Assembly: GCF_900105555.1 (NCBI RefSeq)
Contig: NZ_FNTZ01000001.1
Location: 3,723,501-3,787,500 of the forward strand
Reading direction: 5' to 3'
DNA from: Pseudomonas coleopterorum
GTDB taxonomy: Bacteria; Pseudomonadota; Gammaproteobacteria; Pseudomonadales; Pseudomonadaceae
DNA length: 64,000 bases
Each line of letters opens with the position of its first letter. Positions within the stretch are counted from its first letter, which is position 1. Position numbers and translations under genes: made by a program. Of this stretch, positions 27,191-36,059 are shown one piece after another. The notes under the pieces were generated by a model. That model was not told where the DNA came from, did no database searches, and saw nothing but the letters and a program-made list of their open reading frames with translations.

Positions 27191-28069
27191 TTGCAGATTC
27201 TTACCGGGCTGTGCGCCGCCCTGCTGCTGGCCCTTAACACCATCGTTTGCTGCACGCCGCTGTTCATCGTCAGCCTGATCAAACTGTGCCTGCCCTTCGC
27301 GGCGGCGCAGCGCCTGACCGACGAACTGATGCGCCACATCCACGAAGCCTGGATCAGCAACAATAAGGCCTGGATGAACCTGCTCGGCGGCATTGGCTGG
27401 AAGGTCGAGGGCTTGCAGGGGCTGGACTACCAGCATTCCTACCTGGTGACCAGCAACCACCAGAGCTGGGTGGATATCCTGGTCCTGCAATACGTGCTCA
27501 ACCGACGCATCCGGCCGCTGAAGTTCTTCCTCAAGCGCGAGCTGATCTGGGTACCCGTCATCGGCCTGGCCTGGTGGGCGCTCGGTTTCCCGTTCATGAA
27601 GCGCTATTCCAAGGCCTACCTGGCCAAGCATCCGGAGAAGAAAGGCGAAGACCTGCTCACCACCCGCCGCGCCTGCGCCCGCTTTCGCGGCAAGCCGACC
27701 GCCATCTTCAACTTCGCCGAAGGCACCCGCTTCACCCCGGCCAAACATGCCCAGCAGGCCTCACCGTTTCGCCACCTGCTCAAACCCAAGGCTGGAGGCA
27801 TCGCCTTCGTGCTCGATGCCATGGGCGAACAGTTGCAGTCGATGGTCAACGTGACGATCTACTACCCACAGGGCGCACCGGGATTCTGGGACCTGCTGTG
27901 CGGTCGAGTGGGCGAAATCCACGTGCTGTTCGAGGAGCTGCCAATCCCCGAGCAATTCATCGGCCACAGCTATGACCAGAACGAGACGTACCGCGCGCTG
28001 TTCCAGACCTGGGTGAATACGCTGTGGACACAGAAGGACGCGACGTTGGAGCGGCTGAAGAAAGACTGA
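27191..28069 (+). CDS. PlsC-family lysophospholipid/phosphate acyltransferase
   Basis: A 292-aa membrane-associated acyltransferase of the YihG/PlsC group. An N-terminal helix (LTGLCAALLLALNTIVC) precedes the catalytic motif I NHQSWVD (HX4D), the substrate motif NFAEGTRF and a downstream KAGGIAFVLDAMG. It probably acylates a lysophosphatidic acid-like substrate. The start is a TTG at 27191, with an AGGA ribosome binding site 8 bases upstream; no ATG is available at the conserved N-terminus. It is 10 bp after pta and ends in a strong terminator. Confidence 0.87.
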   Translation: MQILTGLCAALLLALNTIVCCTPLFIVSLIKLCLPFAAAQRLTDELMRHIHEAWISNNKAWMNLLGGIGWKVEGLQGLDYQHSYLVTSNHQSWVDILVLQYVLNRRIRPLKFFLKRELIWVPVIGLAWWALGFPFMKRYSKAYLAKHPEKKGEDLLTTRRACARFRGKPTAIFNFAEGTRFTPAKHAQQASPFRHLLKPKAGGIAFVLDAMGEQLQSMVNVTIYYPQGAPGFWDLLCGRVGEIHVLFEELPIPEQFIGHSYDQNETYRALFQTWVNTLWTQKDATLERLKKD

Positions 28070-28081
28070 TCGCCCATGAAA

Positions 28082-28109
28082 AATCCCGCTGCCAGAGCGG
28101 GATTTTTTT
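28082..28109 (+). terminator. Intrinsic terminator after the acyltransferase gene
   Basis: 9-bp stem AATCCCGCT / AGCGGGATT (28082-28090 and 28096-28104), 5-base loop and T-run to 28109. It also lies just after the convergent OmpA-like gene, and the A-run before the stem could serve that gene. Confidence 0.9.
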
Positions 28110-28125
28110 GCAAGCCTTGCAGTGA

Positions 28126-28836
28126 TTACTGCTGCTGGACCGGCTGCGAGTACTGCTGGCCGGGAATCGGCTTGAGGTTGACTTCGACACGGCGGTTCTG
28201 GGCACGGCCGTTGGCGTCGGCGTTGCTGGCGATCGGCTGGTCGGGACCTGCGCCGCGTACCGACAGGCGTGAGCCATCCACGCCCTGCGCAGTCAGGTAG
28301 TTGCTGACCGCCTGGGCGCGCTGCAGCGACAGGTCCATGTTGTGCTGACGGCTGCCGGTGCTGTCGGTGTAGCCGACGATCTCGATGTTGTTCTCGTTGA
28401 ACTGCTTGAACGAATTGCCCAGGTTGTTCAGCGGCGTGTAAAAGCTGCTGGAGATGTTCGACGAGTCGGTGGCGAAGGTGATGTTGCCCGGCATGATCAG
28501 CTTGATCTGATCGCCCTGGCGCTGCACTTCCACACCGGTGTTGGCCATGCTTTCACGCAGCGCCGCTTCCTGACGGTCGGCATAGTAGCCGTAGCCTGCC
28601 GAAGCGGCGCCGGCCACGGCAGCGCCGATCAGCGCCCCCTTGCCACGGTTGTTGTGGTCGATGGCGGCACCGGCCACGGCGCCGGCCAGTGCACCCAGCC
28701 CGCCATACTTGGCGGTTTTGCTGATGCCCGACGAACCCTGGGCCTGGCCCTGGTTTTCATACGGATTCTGCGACGCGCACCCGGACAACAGGGCGATGGC
28801 AGCGGCGGCAGTGATCAAGCGACGCGAGGTAAACAT
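28126..28836 (-). CDS. OmpA-family lipoprotein
   Basis: Outer-membrane lipoprotein with a peptidoglycan-binding domain, 236 aa. The signal peptide ends in the lipobox ALLSGC. A Gly/Ala-rich glycine-zipper segment follows (about 45-85, GGLGALAGAVAGAAID; GALIGAAVAGAASAGYGYY), then the OmpA C-terminal domain (about 105-225) with NMDLSLQRAQAVSNYL and NRRVEV. It resembles the YiaD family. I chose the ATG at 28836, which has an AGGAG ribosome binding site; the TTG six bases upstream is less likely. It likely tethers the outer membrane to the wall. Confidence 0.92.
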   Translation of the reverse strand: MFTSRRLITAAAAIALLSGCASQNPYENQGQAQGSSGISKTAKYGGLGALAGAVAGAAIDHNNRGKGALIGAAVAGAASAGYGYYADRQEAALRESMANTGVEVQRQGDQIKLIMPGNITFATDSSNISSSFYTPLNNLGNSFKQFNENNIEIVGYTDSTGSRQHNMDLSLQRAQAVSNYLTAQGVDGSRLSVRGAGPDQPIASNADANGRAQNRRVEVNLKPIPGQQYSQPVQQQ

Positions 28837-28980
28837 GGGCAACTCCTACTACATGAAGGCGGAAATCTGCTGAAAAAATGCGGCGACGGGTCGTGAACGT
28901 GTGACTGACTTGGAGGGCAAAAACCGGGAAAGATTCCCGTGTCGCGCTCTCAGCCCTCGTCAGCCATGGCCTGCAGCCTG

Positions 28981-30345
28981 CTAGCGTACACCGTCCTGGC
29001 GCAGCGCCGCCGGGGTGAAATCGGAAGTGGTGGCGGTGAAGCCGAAGTCGTAGGACTGCTTTTCCTCGTTCTTCATGCCCAGCGCCAGGTAACGTCCCGA
29101 CTGCAGGTCATAGAGCACCTCCAGAGTGGTCCAGGGCACCTGCTGGTCGTAGTAGTTCTGCGCGTGCGCTTCGGCCACGCGCCACAGCTGTCCACGGCCA
29201 TCGTAATGATCGATCACGGCCGCCTGCCAGGTGTCCTCGTCGAAGTAAAAGTCACGCTTGGCGTAGATGTGCCGCTGACCGGGCTTGAGCGTGGCGACCA
29301 CGTGCCATACCCGGCGCAGTTCGTAGCGGGCCAGATCCTGGTTGATGTGGCCGGCTTTGAGGATGTCCGCGTATTTGAGATTGGGCGAATCGAGCCGGTG
29401 GCTGTTCTGGGCGATGAACATCTCCTGCTTGCCTACCAGTTGCCAGTCATAGCGATCCGGAGCGCCATTGAACATGTCCAGGTTATCCGAGGTGCGCAGA
29501 CCATCGGCCGCGGTGCCGGGACCGTCGTAGGCCACCTGCGGCGCGCGTCGCACACGGCGTTGCCCGGCGTTGTAGATCCACGCCTGACGCGGTTCGGCCA
29601 CCTGATCCAGGGTCTCGTGGACCAGGAGCACGGTGCCCGCCAGACGCGCCGGCGCGATCACATCCTGCTTGAAATATAACAGTACGTTGCCGGGATGCTG
29701 CGGATCGAAATCCTTCATCCTGTCGCGAAACACGAACTGGTCCTGGAAGTACACCAGGCTGTAGGAACCATTGGGTTGCGGCGTGGCCTGGGTCACGCGC
29801 CGTGAGACGCTGCCGCCACGGTAACGAATAATGTGATTCCAGATGACCTCGATGCCGGTCTTGGGAATGGGGAACGGGGTGGCCATCTGAAAGCCTTCCA
29901 CACCGTTGCCGTCACCGATCAGCCGAGCATGGGTCGCGTTGACCTTGATCGCACTCGCAACCTCGTCCGGCACACTCGCGCCGCGATGGGAGGGGTAGAC
30001 CGGCATCGTGAAGGTGTCCGGATAGCGCTTGAACATCGCATACTGGCCAGGCGCTAACTTGGCCTTGTACTGCTCGACGTTCTGCGCGTTGATGGTGAAC
30101 AGGGGCTTCTCGCTGGCGTAGGGGTCGGAGAGAAACCCTTTGCTGTCGACCGTACCGGCGGTGCGCGGCATCGGCGACCAGGCCGGAATGGAGCCGTCGG
30201 CATTGCCGGCCTTCTCGGCGCCTAGAGGGGTCAGGCGGGTGCCCAGTTGGTCGGCCTCCTGTGCGCTGACCGCTGCCATGGCAGCGCCGGCCCACAGGGA
30301 CAGACCGAAGATCCCGGCCTGCATCAGCATCGTTCTTGTATTCAT
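28981..30345 (-). CDS. DUF1329 exported protein
   Basis: A 454-aa protein with a Sec signal peptide (AGIFGLSLWAGAAMAA), recognised as DUF1329, a LolB/VioE-like beta fold of the periplasm or outer membrane. Family stretches include QEADQLGTRLTPLGAEKAGN, IPAWSPMP and YAKRDFYFDEDTW. It lies 25 bp after the DUF1302 gene on the same strand. The two families nearly always occur together, often with an RND/MMPL exporter, and are thought to carry hydrophobic compounds across the envelope. No exporter is adjacent here. The function is unproven. Confidence 0.88.
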   Translation of the reverse strand: MNTRTMLMQAGIFGLSLWAGAAMAAVSAQEADQLGTRLTPLGAEKAGNADGSIPAWSPMPRTAGTVDSKGFLSDPYASEKPLFTINAQNVEQYKAKLAPGQYAMFKRYPDTFTMPVYPSHRGASVPDEVASAIKVNATHARLIGDGNGVEGFQMATPFPIPKTGIEVIWNHIIRYRGGSVSRRVTQATPQPNGSYSLVYFQDQFVFRDRMKDFDPQHPGNVLLYFKQDVIAPARLAGTVLLVHETLDQVAEPRQAWIYNAGQRRVRRAPQVAYDGPGTAADGLRTSDNLDMFNGAPDRYDWQLVGKQEMFIAQNSHRLDSPNLKYADILKAGHINQDLARYELRRVWHVVATLKPGQRHIYAKRDFYFDEDTWQAAVIDHYDGRGQLWRVAEAHAQNYYDQQVPWTTLEVLYDLQSGRYLALGMKNEEKQSYDFGFTATTSDFTPAALRQDGVR

Positions 30346-30370
30346 GGCCGATCGTCTCGAACAAGGTGGC

Positions 30371-32245
30371 TCAGAAATTCACGCCGAAGCTGAGCGCAAC
30401 GAAGTCGCGGTCATCCACCGTGGTGTACTTGCCGTCGAAAAAATTGGTGTACGACAGACTCGCCGTGTAGGTGTTCTGGTACTCGGCATCGAGCCCGAGG
30501 CTGACCGCCTTGCGGCCTTCCTCGAAGTTGCCGCCGGGGCTGGGCGAGTAGCCGGACACATCGTGCGACCAAGCGATACTGGGCCGCAGGTTGATCCCGG
30601 CGAACACGCTGTTGTAGTCCCAGATGGCGCGGGCGCGATACCCCCACGAGGTGCTGGTGGTGAAGCCGCCATTGGTGCAGTTGCGCGAGCGGTTACTGGC
30701 CGAGGTGCCCGGCCCAGCCGCGGCGATGGTGCCGGTGTTGAGGATGGCGGCGCAGGTGTCCAGGCCACCGGTGGCAGGCAAGGCGCCAGGGCCAAAGATC
30801 GCGTCACGCCCATAGCGCATCTGCGAAGAGCTCTCCAGACCGCCGATATGGGTGACCCCGACCTCGCCCACCACCGTCAGCCGCTCGGCGCCCATGACCT
30901 GATCGAAAAAATGAGTCAGGGTGGTTTGCAGCTGGATGATCTCTTTGCGGCGGTAGCCTTTCAGGTCTTCTCCGGGCGTGCCGTCGAGCACTGACGCGTT
31001 GCTGTACGCGCCGCCCAGCGGACGCACACCGGCAAAGAGAATGTCGGTGGTGTTGAGTTGCACCGGCGCATTGGGCCGGTAGCTGACCTCGCCACTCCAG
31101 GCCGTGCCAGTGGGCAGCGTGGTGGCGAAGCTCAGCCCGTAGAGGCGGATGTCCTCGGGAAAGTCGTAGAAGTAGCTGGAATCGCCCGCCACCAGCAACG
31201 GGCCCAATGCGCCGGCCCGTGACGCTGCCGCATAGGTCGCGGCCGATGCCCCGGTGGCGTTGAACAGCGGCAGGCGGCTGTGGTAGTTCATGAAGTAGGC
31301 ACCGAATTCGGTGTCCAGCGGATCGTAGTTGTAGCGCAGCGCCACGCCGAACTGGCCGCTGTCGCGCGCGTCGCGGTCCCCGCTGCGGCGCACCCGTACG
31401 CCCTCCTCGTTGATATCCACACCGGCAGCGGTCAGCGCTGGCAGGGCCGCAGCCGGCAGGCTCGAACGCTTGGCCAGCAGGCGCAGATTATCGCTGCAGC
31501 CATCGGCCGCGACGTCTGCCTGGGCGAAGAACGTCCCGCAGTTGTCGGTCACCGTCTGGTCCCACTCGAGCTGGTAGAAGGCTTCGGCGGAAAGGTTGTC
31601 GGTCAGGCTCTGGGAGACGTAGAACAGGTTGACCGGGATCAACCCCTCCTTGACCTCGGCACCGGGTCGGCGAAAGGCCGAGACGTCGATCGGATTGAGC
31701 GCATTGATGCCGTTCTGGATGAACGTGCTCTCGCCCCAGCTGACCACCTGCTTGCCCAGGCGCACGGAGCCCGGTTGATCGGCGATGGCGTAGTTGTGGT
31801 AGACGAACGCGTCGAGAATCTGCCCACCGGAGGACTGCGCAGCTTCCTTGCGGTTGCTGTCGCTGATGTCCTTGAAGGGGCGGCCTTCGTCCTTGAGTTC
31901 GAAGTCGTACCAATACTTGCCGCGAATGAACACGCCGGTGTCGCCGTACTTCAGCTCCAGGTCGTGCAGCCCCTTGAAGATCTTGGAAAAGGTTTCGCCT
32001 TTCTTGAAGTTCAGATGACCGTCGTCGGTGGTCTGCGACAGGCCCGATCCACCGTTGTTGACGCCGATCAGGTTGCGATTCGCACCCGCGGTGGACCAAC
32101 TGGCGCCGACCGACAGCGAGGAATCGAACTGGCCTTCGATTTCGCCGATGTTGAAACTGACGGCAAGCGCCGGCCCGGCAAGCGTCGCCAGACCGACCGC
32201 CAGGGGTAATCTGGCTCGGCGACAGGGCAGGTTTACTGAATTCAT
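30371..32245 (-). CDS. DUF1302 outer-membrane barrel protein
   Basis: A 624-aa protein with a signal peptide (LPLAVGLATLAGPALA) and a long beta-rich body ending in an aromatic residue (FVALSFGVNF), as expected of an outer membrane barrel. DUF1302 signatures include FNIGEIEGQFDSSLSVGASW near the N-terminus and GAYFMNYHSRLP. The ATG at 32245 places the signal peptide correctly; the frame is open further upstream without support. It is upstream of and co-directional with DUF1329. A channel role for a hydrophobic substrate is inferred. Confidence 0.87.
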   Translation of the reverse strand: MNSVNLPCRRARLPLAVGLATLAGPALAVSFNIGEIEGQFDSSLSVGASWSTAGANRNLIGVNNGGSGLSQTTDDGHLNFKKGETFSKIFKGLHDLELKYGDTGVFIRGKYWYDFELKDEGRPFKDISDSNRKEAAQSSGGQILDAFVYHNYAIADQPGSVRLGKQVVSWGESTFIQNGINALNPIDVSAFRRPGAEVKEGLIPVNLFYVSQSLTDNLSAEAFYQLEWDQTVTDNCGTFFAQADVAADGCSDNLRLLAKRSSLPAAALPALTAAGVDINEEGVRVRRSGDRDARDSGQFGVALRYNYDPLDTEFGAYFMNYHSRLPLFNATGASAATYAAASRAGALGPLLVAGDSSYFYDFPEDIRLYGLSFATTLPTGTAWSGEVSYRPNAPVQLNTTDILFAGVRPLGGAYSNASVLDGTPGEDLKGYRRKEIIQLQTTLTHFFDQVMGAERLTVVGEVGVTHIGGLESSSQMRYGRDAIFGPGALPATGGLDTCAAILNTGTIAAAGPGTSASNRSRNCTNGGFTTSTSWGYRARAIWDYNSVFAGINLRPSIAWSHDVSGYSPSPGGNFEEGRKAVSLGLDAEYQNTYTASLSYTNFFDGKYTTVDDRDFVALSFGVNF

Positions 32246-32337
32246 CGACGCTGTTCCATGTTCGTTGTGGTGCTGGCGAGGGCGCTGCCCGGCCATTATA
32301 AGCAAGGCCGGCTATCCGGCGAGCATGCCAAGCCGAT

Positions 32338-32967
32338 TCAGCGTATTTCGCTCAGGGCGATCTTCACCCCCAGCGCCACCAGAACCACACCCATGGCGCG
32401 GTCGAACCAATGCCCCATTCTAGCGAAGCCTTCGCGGACCCGACGCTGGCTGAACAGCAAGGCGATCATGCAGAACCACAGCGCCGTGGCAAGCGCCAGG
32501 TAGACGCCGTAACCGGCCTGGATGACCACTGGCGTGTGGGGGCTGATGACCACGGTGAACAAGGACAGAAAGAACAGCGTGGCCTTGGGGTTCAACCCAT
32601 TGGTCATGAATCCGGCCACGTAGGCGGCCTTGGGTGTGCGCTGTACCGGTGCCGCATTGCGAGTGGGCTCGCCGAGCGGCGCCGGCTTCGCGCGCAGGGC
32701 CTTGAAGCCGATGTACAGCAGGTACGCGGCGGCGGCCCATTTCAGGACATTGAACAGCACGATGGACTGGGACACGATCAGGCCGATGCCGAGCAGCGAA
32801 TACCCCACGTGCACGAAGATCGCCGTGCCCACACCCAGCGCTGTCCACAGCCCGGCCTGACGGCCATGGCTGACGCTTTCACGCACCACCACCGCAAAAT
32901 CCGGTCCCGGGCTGGCCACCGCTAGCAGGTGAATGAAGGCAACGGTGAGAAATTCGGTCCAGTACAT
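32338..32967 (-). CDS. LysE/RhtB family exporter
   Basis: Inner-membrane amino acid or metabolite exporter, 209 aa, with about six helices. Family signatures: the N-terminal VASPGPDFAVVVRES, the GxGTAxxV-like LGVGTAIFVHVGYSLLGIGL, and GFMTNGLNPKATLFFLSLF. It stands alone, divergent from the dehydrogenase gene at 33111. RhtB-type members export threonine or homoserine; the cargo here is unknown. Confidence 0.9.
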   Translation of the reverse strand: MYWTEFLTVAFIHLLAVASPGPDFAVVVRESVSHGRQAGLWTALGVGTAIFVHVGYSLLGIGLIVSQSIVLFNVLKWAAAAYLLYIGFKALRAKPAPLGEPTRNAAPVQRTPKAAYVAGFMTNGLNPKATLFFLSLFTVVISPHTPVVIQAGYGVYLALATALWFCMIALLFSQRRVREGFARMGHWFDRAMGVVLVALGVKIALSEIR

Positions 32968-33110
32968 GACAGCAGGCTCCTAGCGGTAGTGGCAAACGCG
33001 GTGATGACCTCAGGCAGCCCGGACGCTACCTCACGTCAGCAGGCCAGGCTACAAGATTTTCATCCGGCAGCTATGGTAGAACATCCTCAACCACTTCAAG
33101 AGGTTCACCC

Positions 33111-34070
33111 ATGCCCGCTCACCGTGCCGCCTTCCTCGACTACAGCTCCCTGGACCTGGGTGACCTGGACCCTGCCGCGCTCAAGGCCTGCTTCGACGAC
33201 CTGCAGCTCTACCCCAGCACGACGCCTGAGCAACTGATCGAGCGCCTGCGCGGCGTGACGGTAGCCATCAGCAACAAGATCGACCTGGACGCCGCGACCC
33301 TGCAGGCCTGCCCGGATCTGAAGCTGGTGCTGGTGTCGGCCACCGGCACCAACAACGTCGACCTGGAAGCGGCGCGCAAGCTGGGTATCACCGTGTGCAA
33401 TTGCCAAGGCTACGGCACCCCCTCGGTGGCCCAGCACACCCTGATGCTGTTGCTGGCCCTGGCGACCCGACTGCCCGATTACCAGCGCGAGATCGCGGCC
33501 GGCCAATGGCAGCGGGCCAAGCAGTTCTGTCTGCTGGACTTCCCCATTGTCGAACTCGACGGCAAAACCCTCGGCCTGCTGGGCCATGGCGAACTGGGCG
33601 GCGCGGTCGCCAAGCTGGCCGAAGCCTTCGGCATGCGCGTGCTGCTGGGGCAGATTCCCGGTCGACCGCCACGCGCCGATCGCCTGCCGCTGCATGAGCT
33701 GCTGCCGCAGGTCGATGCCCTGACCCTGCACTGCCCGCTCAACGAGCACACCCGACACATGATCGGCGCGCCGGAACTGGCTCTGCTCAAGCCCAGTGCC
33801 TTCGTGGTCAACACCGCGCGCGGCGGCATCATCGACGAGCAGGCCCTGGCCGATGCCCTGCGCCGTGGCCACCTGGGCGGAGCGGCCACCGACGTGCTCA
33901 GTGTGGAGCCACCCGTGGACGGCAACCCCCTGCTGGCCGACGATATCCCGCGCCTGATCGTCACCCCGCACAGTGCCTGGGGCAGTGTCGAGGCACGCCA
34001 GCGGATCATTGGCCAACTGGCGGAAAACGCCACGGCCTTCTTCGCCGGACAGCCCATCCGCAGCGTCTGA
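33111..34070 (+). CDS. D-isomer 2-hydroxyacid dehydrogenase, glycerate dehydrogenase type
   Basis: NAD-dependent 2-hydroxyacid dehydrogenase, 319 aa, most like hydroxypyruvate reductase/glycerate dehydrogenase (HprA). The Rossmann loop is GLLGHGELGGAVA. The catalytic residues are Arg in NTARGGIID, Glu in LSVEPP and His in TPHSAWGS. This is the second enzyme of the superfamily in the window and is clearly a separate branch from the one at 3945. It is followed by rsmC after 48 bp. The substrate is inferred from similarity. Confidence 0.87.
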   Translation: MPAHRAAFLDYSSLDLGDLDPAALKACFDDLQLYPSTTPEQLIERLRGVTVAISNKIDLDAATLQACPDLKLVLVSATGTNNVDLEAARKLGITVCNCQGYGTPSVAQHTLMLLLALATRLPDYQREIAAGQWQRAKQFCLLDFPIVELDGKTLGLLGHGELGGAVAKLAEAFGMRVLLGQIPGRPPRADRLPLHELLPQVDALTLHCPLNEHTRHMIGAPELALLKPSAFVVNTARGGIIDEQALADALRRGHLGGAATDVLSVEPPVDGNPLLADDIPRLIVTPHSAWGSVEARQRIIGQLAENATAFFAGQPIRSV

Positions 34071-34118
34071 CAAGGGCCGTGGTCTGTTAGAATCCGCGCT
34101 TTTGCCAGGAGCCCTCCC

Positions 34119-35114
34119 ATGGACCCGCGCAGTGAAGTGCTGCTTCGTCAGGCCAATTTGTTCCAAGGTCAGCTGTTGTTGGCCGGGCTGCCTGCCGATG
34201 ACCTCTTCGGCCAGTTGCCGAACGCCGCCGGCTGGTGCTGGCACGCCGGCGATCAGGCGGCGCTGGACGCGCGCTTCGAAGGCCGCAGCCATTTCGGGGT
34301 GAATGTCCCTGAGACGGCGTTTGAAGGCGCGGTAGTGTTCCTGCCCAAGTCGCGCGAGCTGACCAGTTATCTGCTCAATGCCCTGGCCGCCCGCTTGCCG
34401 GGTCGCGAGTTGTATCTGGTGGGCGAAAAGCGCGGCGGCATCGAAGGCGCGGCGAAGCTGCTGCACGCCTTCGGCAAGCCGCGCAAGCTGGACAGCGCAC
34501 GCCATTGTCAGTTGTGGCAAGTGACGGTCGAACAGGCGCCGCAGGCCGTGGAACTGGAAAGCCTGGCGCAGCGCTATCAACTGGACATCGCCGGCGAGCC
34601 GTTGACCGTGATCAGCCTGCCGGGCGTGTTCAGTCACGGTCGACTGGACCGTGGCACCGAGCTGCTGCTCGAACACATCGACGGCCTGCCTCGCGGCCAT
34701 CTGCTGGATTTCGGCTGCGGTGCCGGGGTGGTAGGTGCCAGCCTCAAACGTCGCTACCCGGACAACCAGCTGACGTTGCTCGATGTCGATGCCTTCGCCA
34801 CTGCCAGCAGCCGTCTGACCCTGGCGGCCAATGGGCTGGAAGCCTGCGTCATCACCGGCGACGGTATCGATGCCGCGCCGTTGCATCTGGATGCCATCAT
34901 CAGCAATCCACCGTTCCACTCGGGCGTGCACACCAGCTATCACGCCGCCGAAAACTTGATGGAAAAATCCAGTCAACATCTGAAAAAAGGCGGCGAACTT
35001 CGCTTGGTTGCCAATAGCTTCCTGCGCTATCAGCCGTTGATCGAAGGCGCTTTCGGGCGCTGCCAGACGGTAGCCGAGGGCCGCGGTTTCAAGATTTATC
35101 GCGCCGTCAAATAG
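34119..35114 (+). CDS. rsmC: 16S rRNA m2G1207 methyltransferase RsmC
   Basis: S-adenosylmethionine-dependent methyltransferase that modifies G1207 of 16S rRNA in the 30S subunit; 331 aa. An inactive N-terminal methyltransferase-like domain (about 1-160) is followed by the catalytic domain with the SAM motif [13 protein letters not shown] and the NPPF motif ([13 protein letters not shown]). The length matches E. coli RsmC closely. It has its own short leader after the dehydrogenase gene. Confidence 0.93.
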   Translation: MDPRSEVLLRQANLFQGQLLLAGLPADDLFGQLPNAAGWCWHAGDQAALDARFEGRSHFGVNVPETAFEGAVVFLPKSRELTSYLLNALAARLPGRELYLVGEKRGGIEGAAKLLHAFGKPRKLDSARHCQLWQVTVEQAPQAVELESLAQRYQLDIAGEPLTVISLPGVFSHGRLDRGTELLLEHIDGLPRGHLLDFGCGAGVVGASLKRRYPDNQLTLLDVDAFATASSRLTLAANGLEACVITGDGIDAAPLHLDAIISNPPFHSGVHTSYHAAENLMEKSSQHLKKGGELRLVANSFLRYQPLIEGAFGRCQTVAEGRGFKIYRAVK

Positions 35115-35154
35115 CGAAATATTTTCTTGCCCTATCGAGATCGCCTAGGCAGAA

Positions 35155-35364
35155 TCCGCACCGTCCTAGGGGAGTAGTCTCCCGCGAGCGCCAGCTCGCC
35201 AGGCACGCGTCAACATACTTGGCCCTCAGGCCATGGCGCGTGCGACCCAGCGGCCGCACAGACGGCCCGGGTTTGACAAGACCTATGACACGCACACCTT
35301 ACCCGGGGCGGGGAGGCTGTTCGTGTCATAGCCGTGTCGACCCGCCCCCATAGGAACGCTCCTG
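35155..35364 (+). ncRNA. yybP-ykoY manganese riboswitch and expression platform
   Basis: The leader of the GDT1-type exporter carries the conserved blocks of the yybP-ykoY (Mn2+) riboswitch: GGGGAGTAG at 35169-35177 and CGTCAACATACTTGG at 35208-35222, separated by a GC-rich hairpin. Downstream, ATGACACG (35285-35292) can pair with CGTGTCAT (35322-35329). Right before the start codon, AGGA (35352-35355) can pair with TCCT (35360-35363), hiding the ribosome binding site. Mn2+ binding should expose it and raise export. The motif match is direct; the switching mechanism is inferred. Confidence 0.9.
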
Positions 35365-35949
35365 ATGTTGGAATCCCTACTTGTCCCTACCGGGCTGGTG
35401 GCCTTGGCCGAAATCGGCGACAAGACCCAGTTGCTCGCCTTGATCCTTGCGGCGCGCTTCCGCAAGCCCTGGCCAATCATCGCTGGCATCGTCGCGGCCA
35501 CCTTGGCCAACCATGCAGCAGCCGGTGCGGTAGGCGCCTGGTTCAGCAGCTTCTTCTCCGATGTCGCCCTGCACTGGATCCTGGCCGCAAGCTTTGCCGC
35601 CACCGCGCTGTGGACCCTGATACCGGACAAGATCGACGACGACGAAGCCAACACCGCAAGGCGATACGGGCCGTTCATGACCACGTTGATCGCATTTTTC
35701 ATTGCCGAGATCGGCGACAAGACCCAGGTCGCGACGGTGATGCTGGCCGCGCAGTATCCGCACTTGCTGATGGTCATCATCGGCACCACCCTGGGCATGC
35801 TGATTGCCAACGTGCCGGTGGTGCTGGCGGGCAATTTCGCTGCCGACAAACTGCCACTGACGCTGATCCGCCGATTGGCCTCGGGAGCGTTTTTCATTCT
35901 GGCGTTCGTAGCGGTGTATCAGGCGATGAAGGTCAGCGGCTGGGTTTAG
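35365..35949 (+). CDS. GDT1/TMEM165 family manganese exporter
   Basis: Inner-membrane cation exporter of the UPF0016/TMEM165 family, 194 aa, with six to seven helices in two repeats. Each repeat carries the signature E-x-GDKTQ: AEIGDKTQLLALILA near residue 15 and AEIGDKTQVATVMLA near residue 115. The acidic residues form the ion path. Bacterial members export Mn2+, and the yybP-ykoY riboswitch upstream fits that role exactly. It is followed by a REP pair. Confidence 0.92.
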   Translation: MLESLLVPTGLVALAEIGDKTQLLALILAARFRKPWPIIAGIVAATLANHAAAGAVGAWFSSFFSDVALHWILAASFAATALWTLIPDKIDDDEANTARRYGPFMTTLIAFFIAEIGDKTQVATVMLAAQYPHLLMVIIGTTLGMLIANVPVVLAGNFAADKLPLTLIRRLASGAFFILAFVAVYQAMKVSGWV

Positions 35950-35960
35950 ATTGGCGGTGA

Positions 35961-36044
35961 GGCCTTCGCGGGCAGAGACCCGCTCCCACAAGGGGACCTC
36001 GGTATCAAGGCTCTTCTGTGGGAACGGGTCTCTGCCCGCGAATC
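35961..36044. repeat. REP pair in inverted orientation (REPIN) after the Mn exporter
   Basis: Left unit 35961-35992 (GGCCTTCGCGGGCAGAGACC, then CGCTCCCACAAG) and right unit 36012-36044, its near-perfect reverse complement, with a 19-bp spacer. Same family as the pair at 20.8 kb but with a shorter spacer. It lies between two convergent genes. Confidence 0.88.
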
Positions 36045-36059
36045 AGCCGCCACGGTACA

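Noticed and set aside
25312-27393. A 693-codon open frame on the minus strand across pta
   Set aside because: It is fully antisense to a clear Pta, has no family similarity, and its His/Gly/Gln-rich composition is typical of the mirror frame of GC-rich Pseudomonas genes.
33105-34979. A 624-codon open frame on the minus strand across the glycerate dehydrogenase and rsmC genes
   Set aside because: Both sense-strand genes have intact catalytic motifs; the antisense frame has no ribosome binding site or recognisable domain.
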